Assembly: GCA_900555635.1 (NCBI GenBank)
Contig: USLU01000026.1
Span: 1 to 61,268 of the forward strand
Source of the DNA: an uncultured Bacteroides sp.
GTDB lineage: Bacteria > Bacteroidota > Bacteroidia > Bacteroidales > Bacteroidaceae
DNA length: 61,268 bases
Direction of reading: 5' to 3'
The position numbers and the translations under genes were made by a program. Each line of letters starts with the position of its first letter. Positions within the stretch are counted from its first letter, which is position 1. The notes under the pieces were generated by a model. The model did no database searches, had not been told where the DNA came from, and saw nothing but the letters and a program-made list of their open reading frames with translations. This document shows, piece by piece, positions 43,159 to 52,636 of the stretch.

Positions 43159-45012
43159 ATGAAGGATTATACTTTAGCAAAACGAAAATATGTAGTGGGC
43201 ATGGCAGCTGTTGTCATCGTCATTGTCTATATATTGCGTTTATTCGACTTGCAAATCATGACGGATGATTACAAGAAGAATGCAGATAGTAATGCCTTTC
43301 TAAATAAGATTCAATACCCCTCTCGTGGCGCCATTTATGACCGTAATGGCAAACTGCTGGTATTTAACCAACCTGCTTATGATATTACTTTTGTTCCTCG
43401 TGAAGTGACTCAACTGGACACACTTGACCTTTGCCGTACACTGAATATCACCCTCGAGCAGTTTGAAAAAAGAATGAAGGATGTAAGGAATCGTTGGATG
43501 AATCCGGGATATTCCAAATATACGCATCAGACTTTTATGACACAGCTTTCTGCCGAAGAGTGCGGTGTGTTTCAGGAAAAGCTGTTTAAGTTTCCCGGAT
43601 TTTATATCCAGCGGCGTACTATCAGGCAATATACTTATAACTCCGCCGGTCATGCATTGGGAGATATCGGAGAGGTATCAAAGAAAGATATTGAGAATGA
43701 TGATTATTATATTCGTGGCGACTATATAGGTAAGCAAGGTATTGAGAAATCTTACGAAAAATATCTTCGTGGAGAGAAAGGAGTGGAAATCCTTCTTCGC
43801 GATGCTCACGGCCGTATTCAGGGGCATTATATGGATGGTAAATTGGACCGTCCTTCTGTGCCCGGCAAAAACCTGACGCTGGGTATTGATATAGACCTGC
43901 AAATGCTGGGCGAGCGCCTGCTACAACATAAGATTGGTTCCATTGTTGCCATTGAACCATCAACAGGCGAGATCCTTTGTATGGTATCCTCACCGACTTT
44001 TGATCCTCACCTGATGATTGGGCGTCAACGTGGTAAGAACCATCGTATATTGCAAATGGATAAACGGAAGCCATTGCTGAACCGTGCTATTATGGGTGCT
44101 TATCCTCCCGGTTCTACTTTTAAGACGGCCCAGGCATTGACTTTCCTTCAAGAAGAAGTGATTCATGAAGATTATCCGGCTTACCCTTGTGGGCATGGAT
44201 TTAATTATGGTAGTTTGCACGTAGGTTGTCATGCTCACGGTTCTCCTCTGCCTTTGGTTCCGGCAATTGCCACTTCTTGTAACTCTTATTTCTGCTGGGG
44301 GTTGTTCCGGATGTTTGGTGACAAGAAATATGGCAAACCACAAAATGCGATTACCGTTTGGAAAGACCACATGGTGTCACAAGGTTTTGGTTATCGGCTT
44401 GGAACTGACTTACCTGGTGAACAACGAGGATTGATCCCGAATGCCGCATTTTATGATAAAGCATACCGGGGTTCTTGGAATGGATTGACGGTCATAAGTA
44501 TCGCTATTGGTCAAGGTGAAATACTTGCCACTCCGTTGCAGATAGCCAATCTTGGAGCAACGATTGCCAATCGCGGACACTTCATAACTCCGCATATCGT
44601 GAAAGAAATACAAGATAATGAGCTGGATAGTCTTTATCGTTTTCCGCATTATCCGACAATAGATAAAATACACTATGAGGAAGTAGTGAAGGGTATGCGG
44701 GCTGCTGTTACCGGTGGTACTTGCCGTCTGCTCAATACGATCCTTCCGGGTATCGAAGCTTGCGGTAAAACGGGTACGGCACAGAATCGTGGAAAAGACC
44801 ATTCAGCTTTTATGGGATTTGCTCCTATGGATAATCCGAAGATCGCAATTGCCGTTTATGTGGAGAATGGCGGATTCGGAGCGACTTTCGGCGTGCCTAT
44901 CGGGGCTTTAATGATGGATCAGTATCTGAATGGGAAGTTATCTCCTGCCAATGAGATACTGGCAGAAGATTTCAGTAATCGAGTAATATTATATGGTGAC
45001 GAGGAGAGATAA
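43159..45012 (+). CDS. mrdA: Penicillin-binding protein 2 (elongasome transpeptidase)
   Basis: A 617-aa class B PBP that cross-links peptidoglycan during cell elongation. The N-terminal membrane helix (about 10-30) leads to the pedestal domain with PSRGAIYDRNGKLL. The transpeptidase motifs are STFK (in YPPGSTFKTAQ), SCN (in ATSCNSYF) and KTG (in CGKTGTAQ). The ATG lies only 2 bp after repeat element D. Its end overlaps rodA by 20 bp. It is the expected target of mecillinam-type beta-lactams in this organism. Confidence 0.96.
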   Translation: MKDYTLAKRKYVVGMAAVVIVIVYILRLFDLQIMTDDYKKNADSNAFLNKIQYPSRGAIYDRNGKLLVFNQPAYDITFVPREVTQLDTLDLCRTLNITLEQFEKRMKDVRNRWMNPGYSKYTHQTFMTQLSAEECGVFQEKLFKFPGFYIQRRTIRQYTYNSAGHALGDIGEVSKKDIENDDYYIRGDYIGKQGIEKSYEKYLRGEKGVEILLRDAHGRIQGHYMDGKLDRPSVPGKNLTLGIDIDLQMLGERLLQHKIGSIVAIEPSTGEILCMVSSPTFDPHLMIGRQRGKNHRILQMDKRKPLLNRAIMGAYPPGSTFKTAQALTFLQEEVIHEDYPAYPCGHGFNYGSLHVGCHAHGSPLPLVPAIATSCNSYFCWGLFRMFGDKKYGKPQNAITVWKDHMVSQGFGYRLGTDLPGEQRGLIPNAAFYDKAYRGSWNGLTVISIAIGQGEILATPLQIANLGATIANRGHFITPHIVKEIQDNELDSLYRFPHYPTIDKIHYEEVVKGMRAAVTGGTCRLLNTILPGIEACGKTGTAQNRGKDHSAFMGFAPMDNPKIAIAVYVENGGFGATFGVPIGALMMDQYLNGKLSPANEILAEDFSNRVILYGDEER

Positions 45013-46450
45013 TATATGGAAATCGCTGGATTGGGTAACAATTGTTGTTTACCTGATACTCATTGTTTTCGGCTGGTTCAGCGTTTGCGGGGCAAGTTAC
45101 GATTATGGCGACCGTGACTTTCTGGATTTCTCCACCCGTGCAGGCAAGCAGTTTGTATGGATTATATGTTCTTTCGGATTGGGATTTGTTTTGTTGATGC
45201 TGGATGATGCTCTTTATGATACATTCTCATACCTTATATATATAGGGCTGATGCTGCTTTTGGTAGTCACGATCTTTATTGCGCCCGATACGAAGGGATC
45301 GCGTTCGTGGCTGATATTGGGACCGGTAAGTTTGCAGCCAGCGGAGTTTGCCAAATTTGCAACGGCATTGGCGCTGGCTAAGTATATGAGTGCCTATTCA
45401 TTTACAATGAAGAATTGGAAGAGTGCTGTGATGCTGATCTTCTTGATCTTGTTTCCGATGGTGCTGATTATCCTGCAACGGGAGACGGGTTCCGCATTGG
45501 TTTATTCTGCTTTTTTCCTGATGCTTTATAGGGAAGGAATGCCGGGAGTTGTTTTGTTTTCCGGTATTTGTGCGGTTGTTTATTTTGTGGTAGGCATACG
45601 GTTTGACAACGTAATGATTGCGGATACACCGACGCCGATTGGTGAGTTTGTAGTATTGTTAATGATATTGCTATTTGCCGGTGGAATGGTGTGGGTTTAT
45701 AAAAAACGGTGGGCACCTACTTGGCATATCATTCTGGGGTCATTGGGGGTATTGCTTATTGCTTATTTGATTTCAGAGTATGTAGTACACTTCAACCTGG
45801 TGTGGGTGCAATGGGGACTTTGTGTCGTTGTTATCTGCTATCTGTTGTTTTTATCATTGAGCGAGCGGCATTTGACTTATCTCCTGATAGGCTTGTTTGC
45901 TCTTGGCTCTATCGGTTTCCTTTATTCCAGTGATTATTTCTTTAATAAAGTACTGGAACCGCACCAGCAGATACGTATCAAGGTTGTGCTCGGTATGGAA
46001 GAGGATTTGACCGGTGCCGGGTATAATGTGAACCAGTCCAAGATAGCTATCGGCTCAGGTGGATTGACGGGAAAAGGTTTTCTGAATGGAACTCAAACAA
46101 AGCTGAAATATGTGCCCGAACAAGATACGGACTTTATCTTTTGTACGGTAGGAGAGGAAGAAGGCTTTGTGGGTTCGGCTGCTGTATTACTTTTGTTTCT
46201 TATACTGATATTGCGGTTAATTACCGTTGCAGAGCGGCAACCCTCAGTCTTTGGGCGTGTGTATGGATATTCGGTACTCAGTATTTTTCTGTTCCACCTT
46301 TTTATTAATATCGGTATGGTGTTAGGTTTGACACCGGTAATTGGTATTCCATTGCCCTTTTTTAGTTATGGAGGGTCTTCATTATGGGGCTTTACTATCT
46401 TACTCTTTATTTTCCTGCGTATTGATGCAGGACGAAATCGCAGACTATAG
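44993..46450 (+). CDS. rodA: Peptidoglycan glycosyltransferase RodA
   Basis: A 485-aa SEDS-family polymerase with about ten transmembrane segments; it makes glycan strands together with PBP2. Conserved blocks are DTKGSRSWLILGPVSLQPAE (about 100-120) and FFSYGGSSLWGFTILLFIFL near the C terminus. It is longer than the 370-aa E. coli protein, mainly by an extra central hydrophobic region, which is usual in Bacteroides. It overlaps mrdA by 20 bp. Confidence 0.94.
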   Translation: MVTRRDNIWKSLDWVTIVVYLILIVFGWFSVCGASYDYGDRDFLDFSTRAGKQFVWIICSFGLGFVLLMLDDALYDTFSYLIYIGLMLLLVVTIFIAPDTKGSRSWLILGPVSLQPAEFAKFATALALAKYMSAYSFTMKNWKSAVMLIFLILFPMVLIILQRETGSALVYSAFFLMLYREGMPGVVLFSGICAVVYFVVGIRFDNVMIADTPTPIGEFVVLLMILLFAGGMVWVYKKRWAPTWHIILGSLGVLLIAYLISEYVVHFNLVWVQWGLCVVVICYLLFLSLSERHLTYLLIGLFALGSIGFLYSSDYFFNKVLEPHQQIRIKVVLGMEEDLTGAGYNVNQSKIAIGSGGLTGKGFLNGTQTKLKYVPEQDTDFIFCTVGEEEGFVGSAAVLLLFLILILRLITVAERQPSVFGRVYGYSVLSIFLFHLFINIGMVLGLTPVIGIPLPFFSYGGSSLWGFTILLFIFLRIDAGRNRRL

Positions 46451-46494
46451 GACTTCTTTTGTAGGGGAATAAGAGCTTTGGTGCTACTCATTTG

Positions 46495-46640
46495 CACCTA
46501 GGTTAGTTTCAACCTATTGGAACCGATAGTTCCACCTGTTGGAACTGACAGTTTCACACGTTGGAACCAACAGTTTCAACCGTTGAAACTAAGAGTTTTG
46601 CTTGTTGAAACTGATAGTTTCACACGTTGGAACTACCTGG
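46495..46640. repeat. 22-bp-period tandem array 4 (TTGGAAC...AGTTTCA)
   Basis: Copies start at 46517, 46539, 46561, 46583, 46605 and 46627 with no deviation from 22 bp. A degenerate half copy precedes them at 46495. Each unit has TTG(G/A)AAC and AGTTTCA, which are near-complementary, so each copy is a small palindrome. It fills the gap between the convergent genes rodA and gldH. A weak stem (CCTG/CAGG, 46636-46649) and a T-rich tract follow. Confidence 0.9.
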
Positions 46641-46652
46641 CATCTCAGGCTT

Positions 46653-47138
46653 TTATTTCTTAAGTTTAATACCGATGTCGTTGATACCGCTTAGTACCTT
46701 GTCCGGTAGGGTATAGGCTATCTTGAATTGATAGATGCCCGATTTACTAATTTGGACACCTCCTACCGGAAATTCTAATTGATAGAGGCTGCCCCAGCCG
46801 GTACCTTTCCATTTACCTTCTTTATCAGCTAAAGTGAGTTGAAGCGAATCGGTGGGTAAAGAGGTGGAATCAGGTGTTTGGTACTTGATGGACAGATTGA
46901 GATTCTGATAAGGGTAATCATTCCGGTTCCTGATTTCTACGGATAACTTATAATAAGTGAAAGAGTCGGGAACTTCTACTGTAAAAGAGAGTGTATCCTT
47001 CTGCTGCCATCCCTCCGCAGGGATTGACTGGAAGGAATGATATACAGTCTGTTTGTCGCAGGCGAACAATGCGCTTGCGACAAACAGTAGTATGATACTT
47101 TTTAAATAGAAATTACTATTCTTGAGACGGTTTATCAT
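46653..47138 (-). CDS. gldH: Gliding motility-type lipoprotein GldH
   Basis: A 161-aa lipoprotein from the ATG at 47138, with signal ending ALFAC (Cys27) then DKQTVYHSFQ. The strand-rich body includes FTVEVPDSFTYYKLSVEIRN and a C-terminal VLSGINDIGIKL. GldH is required for gliding in Flavobacterium, but homologues persist in non-motile Bacteroides with unknown purpose. The start is inside the upstream RicT-like gene (23-bp overlap). A longer frame to 47501 is only the opposite reading of that gene's tail. Confidence 0.85.
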   Translation of the reverse strand: MINRLKNSNFYLKSIILLFVASALFACDKQTVYHSFQSIPAEGWQQKDTLSFTVEVPDSFTYYKLSVEIRNRNDYPYQNLNLSIKYQTPDSTSLPTDSLQLTLADKEGKWKGTGWGSLYQLEFPVGGVQISKSGIYQFKIAYTLPDKVLSGINDIGIKLKK

Positions 47139-48477
47139 TGGGGGCAGGTCTTTCTCCTTGTGGTCTGGGATTGTTGTTACGTGGCGGTCTACGGTTGTTA
47201 TTCCGTTGCGGACGATCCCCTTGTCTCTGTTGGTCTCTTCCCCGGGAGTGTTGCTGGTCACCTTGTCTGGACTGTTCTCCTTGTTTGGAATGGTCCCTGT
47301 TTTGAGGAGCAGACTGTTCGCCTCCCTGAGGACGGTTATCATTGGGCCTTCTCTTTTTCTTGTTACGGTTGTTGTTGCTGCCATTACCGTCTCTGTTGTC
47401 ACCACCATTCTTGCCTTTGCGGCTACGGTCAAAGCGGGTAAGGCTTTCTTGTTCCAACAAATCCACCGGTTTCTTAGGCTCGGGGCGATGAGTTTCTTCA
47501 ATCAGATTGTCAGGTTTGATGCCTCGCTTGTTTAATCCGATTATTTCGAAAGCACGTCTTCCGCTTATGATAACCAAGTTGGCAGGAATGTTTTTATCAC
47601 TAGAATAAGTTATCTGATTGTTTAGGATATCAGCTTTAAAGAAATAGTATATGCCATCTTTTGTTTCCAGTTCAATTTCTCTGGAAGGCAGACGCTTTTG
47701 GGCTTCTACATAACAGTCTACTTCATAATTGAGGCAACACTTCAATTTGGCACACTGACCGGCGAGCTTTTGAGGGTTGAGCGAAATGTCCTGGAAGCGT
47801 GCGGCGCTGGTGGATACTGAAACAAAAGAAGTCATCCAAGTGGCGCAACATAACTCGCGTCCGCACGGACCGATACCACCAATACGACCGGCTTCCTGAC
47901 GGGCGCCGATTTGCTTCATCTCAATGCGCACATGAAAAGCGTCCGCTAGCACCTTAATCAGTTGGCGGAAGTCCACACGTTCATCGGCAATATAGTAGAA
48001 GATGGCTTTGTTTCCATCGCCTTGGTATTCCACATCTCCGATTTTCATGTTGAGGTTGAGGTCTACCGCTATTTGGCGGGTGCGTATCATGGTGGAATGC
48101 TCGCGGCTTTTGGCTTCATTGTATTTATCCATATCTACCGGTTTGGCTTTGCGATAGATGCGTTTGATGTCAGCTTCCGACTTGATGTTTGCCTTCTTCA
48201 TCTGTAGCGGAACAAGGCGTCCGGTTAGTGTTACTACACCGATATCATGACCGGGAGTAGCTTCCACGGCTACGATGTCTCCTTTTTCCAAAGGTATCTT
48301 ATTACTGTTGCGGAAATAGCCTTTACGGGTGTTCTTAAACTGAACTTCCACTAAATCACTTTCTTCGGCATTACCGGGAATATCGGCAAGCCAATCGTAG
48401 GTATTCAGTTGCTTGTCTTGCCTGCCGCAGCTTTTGCAGCAGAGACCTCCGCTTCCGTTATGTAGTTTAAATTCCAT
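47116..48477 (-). CDS. PSP1-domain protein, RicT (YaaT)-like
   Basis: A 453-aa cytoplasmic protein. The PSP1/RicT core (about 20-290) contains GIGPCGRELCCATWM and QCAKLKCCLNYE, cysteine pairs that in RicT help hold an Fe-S cluster with RicA and RicF. An extra N-terminal GLCCKSCGRQ is present. In Bacillus the complex acts with RNase Y in mRNA maturation; its role in Bacteroidetes is untested. The last 120 residues are a disordered tail rich in Asn, Arg, Gln, Gly and Pro, reminiscent of RNA-binding RGG-like regions. The gene lies 6 bp after holB. Confidence 0.88.
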   Translation of the reverse strand: MEFKLHNGSGGLCCKSCGRQDKQLNTYDWLADIPGNAEESDLVEVQFKNTRKGYFRNSNKIPLEKGDIVAVEATPGHDIGVVTLTGRLVPLQMKKANIKSEADIKRIYRKAKPVDMDKYNEAKSREHSTMIRTRQIAVDLNLNMKIGDVEYQGDGNKAIFYYIADERVDFRQLIKVLADAFHVRIEMKQIGARQEAGRIGGIGPCGRELCCATWMTSFVSVSTSAARFQDISLNPQKLAGQCAKLKCCLNYEVDCYVEAQKRLPSREIELETKDGIYYFFKADILNNQITYSSDKNIPANLVIISGRRAFEIIGLNKRGIKPDNLIEETHRPEPKKPVDLLEQESLTRFDRSRKGKNGGDNRDGNGSNNNRNKKKRRPNDNRPQGGEQSAPQNRDHSKQGEQSRQGDQQHSRGRDQQRQGDRPQRNNNRRPPRNNNPRPQGERPAPNDKPSQE

Positions 48478-48483
48478 TCTTAT

Positions 48484-49611
48484 CTATTGTTTTAATAATA
48501 CAATCATTTTTAGTGAAAAATCAAAGAAAACCATACGGGCATTGACGTTTTGCTCTATGTGTACTTGGGCTTCGGTCAGCTCGTCCATTATACCCATAAC
48601 GTTCCGTTCGTTCACGAATGGGGCAAAACGAGTAGCGAAGTTCTGTTCGGGCAATGTCATGTAAGTCATCTCTTTTTGATGCAAGTTAAAGATGAAGTTT
48701 TCCCGAATCAAACGTTGGCAGTATTCCAGGAAGTGCTTTTGACGTTCACGTCCTATACTGGCCAGTTGTTCGCTCCATTGCTTCATTTCCCTTATTTTAC
48801 GTTGATAAGAGAGACGCATCAGGCTGACAAACAGATTGAAGAATAGTTCATTCTCTTCGTTCAGATGGATGGTTTCCAAGGCTTTGACAAAGTCCCCGTT
48901 TGCAAGATGAGCAATCGCTTCACTATCTTTGGGCTGCACTCCATATTTCTGTTGCAAGGCAGCCGCCATATCCGGTTCTTCAATCTTCGAGATATTGAAG
49001 CGTTGTGTGCGGCTAAGGATTGTTTGCAAAATCATTTCAGGAGCCTCGGATACTAATAGGAATATTGTTTTCTCGGGCGGTTCTTCCAATAGTTTGAGTA
49101 ACTTATTGGCGCAAACTTCATGCATCTTTTCAGGTAACCAGACTATGGTTACTTTATAACCTCCTTCGCTGGACTTCAAACTGAGTTTACGGGTTATTTC
49201 GTCACTCTCTTTGGCATAAATAATGGCTTGTCCGTTCTCGGCATCCATTTCATTCAGCCAATGGTTTAGTCCGAAGTAGGCGCTATTCAGTAAAAGGTTG
49301 CGCCAACTGGCAATATAGTCATCGCAAACTTCTTTCTTATTCTTGGCATTTTTGACAATCGGGAATACGAAATGCACATCGGGGTGTACCAACTTATTCC
49401 ATTTTACGCAGGAGGGGCAAGTACCGCACGCATCTGTTTCAGTACGGTTAGGACAGCAGATATAACGGGCATACGCCAATGCCAACGGGAGTTTGCCTAC
49501 TCCTGACGGACCACAAAAAAGTTGTGCATGGGGAATACGCCCTTCCTGCACTTCTTGTATCAGCCTTTGCTTGGCAGCTTCTTGTCCTATTACATCTTTA
49601 AAACTGAACAC
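48484..49611 (-). CDS. holB: DNA polymerase III subunit delta'
   Basis: A 375-aa clamp-loader subunit. It has a P-loop GPSGVGKLP (residues 32-40) and a Cys4 zinc module (CCPNRTETDACGTCPSC). The region with IFLLVSEAPEMILQTILSRT ends in the conserved SRTQRF motif. It helps open the beta sliding clamp at the replisome. The P-loop ends in Leu-Pro rather than the usual Thr or Ser, in line with delta' often being a non-hydrolysing subunit. It lies between metF and the RicT-like gene. Confidence 0.93.
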   Translation of the reverse strand: MFSFKDVIGQEAAKQRLIQEVQEGRIPHAQLFCGPSGVGKLPLALAYARYICCPNRTETDACGTCPSCVKWNKLVHPDVHFVFPIVKNAKNKKEVCDDYIASWRNLLLNSAYFGLNHWLNEMDAENGQAIIYAKESDEITRKLSLKSSEGGYKVTIVWLPEKMHEVCANKLLKLLEEPPEKTIFLLVSEAPEMILQTILSRTQRFNISKIEEPDMAAALQQKYGVQPKDSEAIAHLANGDFVKALETIHLNEENELFFNLFVSLMRLSYQRKIREMKQWSEQLASIGRERQKHFLEYCQRLIRENFIFNLHQKEMTYMTLPEQNFATRFAPFVNERNVMGIMDELTEAQVHIEQNVNARMVFFDFSLKMIVLLKQ

Positions 49612-49620
49612 GATAATTTA

Positions 49621-49653
49621 GTGATTAGTGATTAGTGATTAGTGATTAATCAC
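49621..49653. repeat. Heptamer repeat element G
   Basis: Four perfect GTGATTA units (49621-49648) are followed by ATCAC, which makes a closing palindrome GTGATTAATCAC. It lies between metF and holB, about 10 bp upstream of the holB ATG on the minus strand. Confidence 0.75.
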
Positions 49654-49695
49654 AATAATCAGTTAGTTCTCAATTATTATTCTTCAACTTACAAA

Positions 49696-50649
49696 TTAAT
49701 AAATCTGTTTGGCAACTTCTTTGATACTGTCCGTTGCTCCTACGGAATAGAAGTGCAGACTGGGGATACCCTGTGCCATGAGTTCCTTGCATTGTTGCAC
49801 ACACCACTCGATACCTACTTGCTGTGCATCAGCATCACTCTTGCATTTCAAAGCTTCTTTGGTCAGTTCTTCAGGCAAATCGACTTTGAATGTTTTGGGG
49901 ATCATGCTTAGTTGTGACAACTTCTTGAATGGCTTGATACCCGGAATGATGGGAATGGTAACGCCTGCCTGGCGGGCACGTTCCACAAAGTCGAAGTATC
50001 TCCGGTTATCATAGAAGAGTTGGGTAACTGCATATTCAGCGCCCATTTCCATTTTCTTCTTTAACCAGTAGATATCCGTATCTAAGTTGGGAGATTCCTC
50101 ATGTTTTTCGGGATAGCAGGCTACACCGTATGAGAACGGGGTATTGGTAACTTTCATTTCAGAACCATCTACGAAGATTCCTTTATTGAAGTTGTTTATT
50201 TGTTCCTGCAGTTCAATGGCATGATGGTAACCATCACCTTCCGGAGTAAACACAGATTCATGTTTTGCTTTGTCACCACGCAATACCAGCAGGTCAGTGA
50301 TACCTAAAAACTGCAAATCGAGTAATACATATTCTGTTTCTTCACGGCTGAAACCGCTGCAAAGAATATGGGGAACCACCGTAATGTTGTATTTGTTTTG
50401 GATAGCAGCCGCTACAGCTACAGTACCCGGACGACGGCGTAATCGGTTGCGTTGAAACAATCCGTTGCCAAGGTCTTTGTATACATACTCGCTACGGTGT
50501 GTGGTTATGTTGATGTATTTGGGATCGAATTCTCGTAATGTATCTATGGTTTGGTACAGCTTATCAATGCCTGTGCCTTTCAAAGGCGGCAATATTTCGA
50601 ATGAAAAAGCTGTTTTTTCGTTACTGTGTATCAGGTCGATTACTCTCAT
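49696..50649 (-). CDS. metF: Methylenetetrahydrofolate reductase
   Basis: A 317-aa flavoenzyme reducing 5,10-methylene-THF to 5-methyl-THF, the methyl donor for methionine. The start is ATG 50649, just before the conserved KTAFSFEILPPLKGTG with the active-site Glu. Further motifs are NITTHRSEY, VPHILCSGFSREE (the PHxxC pattern), AEYAVTQLFYDN and IPIIPGIKP. A TATTTTTG -7-like box lies at 50707-50700. It heads the transcript that continues into holB, the RicT-like gene and gldH. Confidence 0.95.
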   Translation of the reverse strand: MRVIDLIHSNEKTAFSFEILPPLKGTGIDKLYQTIDTLREFDPKYINITTHRSEYVYKDLGNGLFQRNRLRRRPGTVAVAAAIQNKYNITVVPHILCSGFSREETEYVLLDLQFLGITDLLVLRGDKAKHESVFTPEGDGYHHAIELQEQINNFNKGIFVDGSEMKVTNTPFSYGVACYPEKHEESPNLDTDIYWLKKKMEMGAEYAVTQLFYDNRRYFDFVERARQAGVTIPIIPGIKPFKKLSQLSMIPKTFKVDLPEELTKEALKCKSDADAQQVGIEWCVQQCKELMAQGIPSLHFYSVGATDSIKEVAKQIY

Positions 50650-50740
50650 TTCTTTTTCGTTATCTTTGTCTAATTGGCAAAAATCTTGCACATTGGGAAC
50701 AAAAATACGAAAAAGAAATGAAATATGCCGAAAATGGTGA

Positions 50741-52636
50741 CTATTCTTTTATACAGCGAATGGAAAGACCTTTATAATAATTATAGCCGGTTGCTATCGT
50801 TTGATCTTTAACCATTTCATTGCTTTGTCCTATAAAAAAGATAGTTTGTTCAGGAACTTTACCGGATTGTTCATCCAAGCTCCAAAAACCGGCCATTTTG
50901 TTTATATTGGCATGATAATTTTGAAACCACATTCCTGATGGATATATATTGAGCATTGTCCGATTTTCTACCGGAGCGATCTCACCGGTTCCATTGCCTG
51001 CGTACTGCCATTCTCCTGATTTCAGTAAAGAAGCATCTTCATTTATGTAGGAGTTCAGTTTATCCCAATCTTTTATTGATGGAATTTTCCATCCATAAGG
51101 GATTATTCTCTTTGCATTTACAGCCTCACCATTATAAAAGTATAAATCGTAATCCTTTGCTTTAAAATATCCGGGATCTTTTCCTAGGTTTTTAAGCAAT
51201 GCTATCGGACTACCGTCTTGGTAATAGCTAGCTTGTAAATTATCTTTTATCCAATATTGAGTGCCAATTTTTACAATCGGATATTCTTGCACTCCATTCT
51301 TTGTATCGCGCATGGTATATTTTACAACACTTACATTGATGGGAGCTTCCGGTTTGGTTTGTGAAATATTACCGTCTTTGTCGAAGTAGATTTTGTCAAT
51401 AGCTGCTGAATTACCGGCGTCGTAGTTAAAAGAGTTCTTTTCCGTATCCCAGCAGATGATTCCGCCGTTAATTGTTTCTTTGGTGTCCAGCAATTGAAGT
51501 ACTTTCCCTTTGCTTAAATCGGTTGTTTCACTGTCATTAACCGGGTAGATGACAACTGCTCTTGAGGTCAGCTTTCCTGATGATAGGTATTCTTTACAGA
51601 TTTCCGCTATTGGTTTATTGTTTGAATAAACCCGGTATACATTGGATTGGGAGAAAGAGAGAACTGATAGGTGGAGAGCTGCATAACTTCCATTGTTATC
51701 TGTGTTTTCTAGGGCAATACAAGATTCCCATTCTTTGATTGCCCCGATCATACTACTCAGTACATTACTGTTAGCCTGCATCGATGTTATCTTTATTTCG
51801 TACTGAGTACTACCTGTTATTTCTTCAGGGGTGGGTATGGGGCAACTATATATTCGTCCGTTCCACTCCATTTGAATCGATTGTTCCTTACTAATTGGCT
51901 GGGGTATGATTATGAACTCTTTACCTGTTAAATTATTGTCTTTGTCTTTTTCCCATGTACCGGATGAAATGATATCCGATACGGTCTCGTCTGTTAGATT
52001 GAAGGTACCATCTTTCAGGTTATATTCCGCTTGAGTATGGAAACCGGTTGCAATAATTCGTGGATTTGCTATTAGCATTTTATCGATGTTTTCATTTTTG
52101 CCCGGAGTAAGAGTGATTTTTATTTTTGTAAGTTTGTGCTGATACTCTAATTCTACGGTTTCGCTGCTGCTGGCAGTTCCGGTGGCTTTCGCTAAAACAA
52201 AATCGCTTTGCGAATAGGCATCTTTATTGTTTTGGTTGGGTTGTACAGAAATTGGAATGAGGGAACTTCCGGCTGGAGCACCATCTTCAGAATAAGGATA
52301 GTAGCTGATAAAATTGAGAGTTGCATCTTCTCCCTCCGGATAAAATATATCTTTGGAAGGTATTAGGGTGTTATTGCTCCCGCAAGTCAGACATAGGTTA
52401 TCGATGTATCGTTTCTGATCAATGCCGGATTCCGGTAACATTGCGTACAACGCTATTTTATCACCTTTGTCAAAGAGATTGTTGGTGGCTTTGGTAGAAG
52501 CTTTGCCTTCTTTTATGGAAAAAGTGATAGGTATGTTTCCTTCCTGAATCTCTTTTTCGATTTGGTTAACACAAGCTGTAGTACAGCAAAATAATGTCAT
52601 TACTAACATGTTTCTAATTAGCGTATTCTTTTTCAT
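50741..52636 (-). CDS. Fimbrillin-like lipoprotein with Fib_succ_major domain
   Basis: A 631-aa surface lipoprotein with signal ending TTAC (Cys22). The N-terminal half (about 30-310) looks like a Mfa/fimbrillin-type domain, with FDKGDKIALYAM, LNFISYYPYSEDG and a YQHKLTKIKITLTPG core. The C-terminal part (about 450-630) matches the Fibrobacter major paralogous domain (YPIVKIGTQYWIKDNLQASY, GWKIPSIKDWDKL, FWSLDE and a final SIRCIK). Such proteins occur as surface tip or adhesin components in Bacteroides. It is an isolated gene, with no neighbouring pilus genes. Confidence 0.85.
   Translation of the reverse strand: MKKNTLIRNMLVMTLFCCTTACVNQIEKEIQEGNIPITFSIKEGKASTKATNNLFDKGDKIALYAMLPESGIDQKRYIDNLCLTCGSNNTLIPSKDIFYPEGEDATLNFISYYPYSEDGAPAGSSLIPISVQPNQNNKDAYSQSDFVLAKATGTASSSETVELEYQHKLTKIKITLTPGKNENIDKMLIANPRIIATGFHTQAEYNLKDGTFNLTDETVSDIISSGTWEKDKDNNLTGKEFIIIPQPISKEQSIQMEWNGRIYSCPIPTPEEITGSTQYEIKITSMQANSNVLSSMIGAIKEWESCIALENTDNNGSYAALHLSVLSFSQSNVYRVYSNNKPIAEICKEYLSSGKLTSRAVVIYPVNDSETTDLSKGKVLQLLDTKETINGGIICWDTEKNSFNYDAGNSAAIDKIYFDKDGNISQTKPEAPINVSVVKYTMRDTKNGVQEYPIVKIGTQYWIKDNLQASYYQDGSPIALLKNLGKDPGYFKAKDYDLYFYNGEAVNAKRIIPYGWKIPSIKDWDKLNSYINEDASLLKSGEWQYAGNGTGEIAPVENRTMLNIYPSGMWFQNYHANINKMAGFWSLDEQSGKVPEQTIFFIGQSNEMVKDQTIATGYNYYKGLSIRCIKE

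Noticed and set aside
47160..47441. Cys-rich plus-strand frame opposite the RicT-like tail
   Set aside because: It is an antisense by-product of the Asn/Gln/Arg-rich codons, not a gene.
46653..47501. 282-codon minus-strand frame as a long GldH
   Set aside because: The part beyond 47138 is the tail of the RicT-like gene read in another frame. The lipoprotein signal starts at 47138.
50661..50668. Plus-strand TATCTTTG as a promoter
   Set aside because: It matches the -7 consensus but lies over the metF 5' end, facing a convergent gene with no plus-strand ORF downstream.
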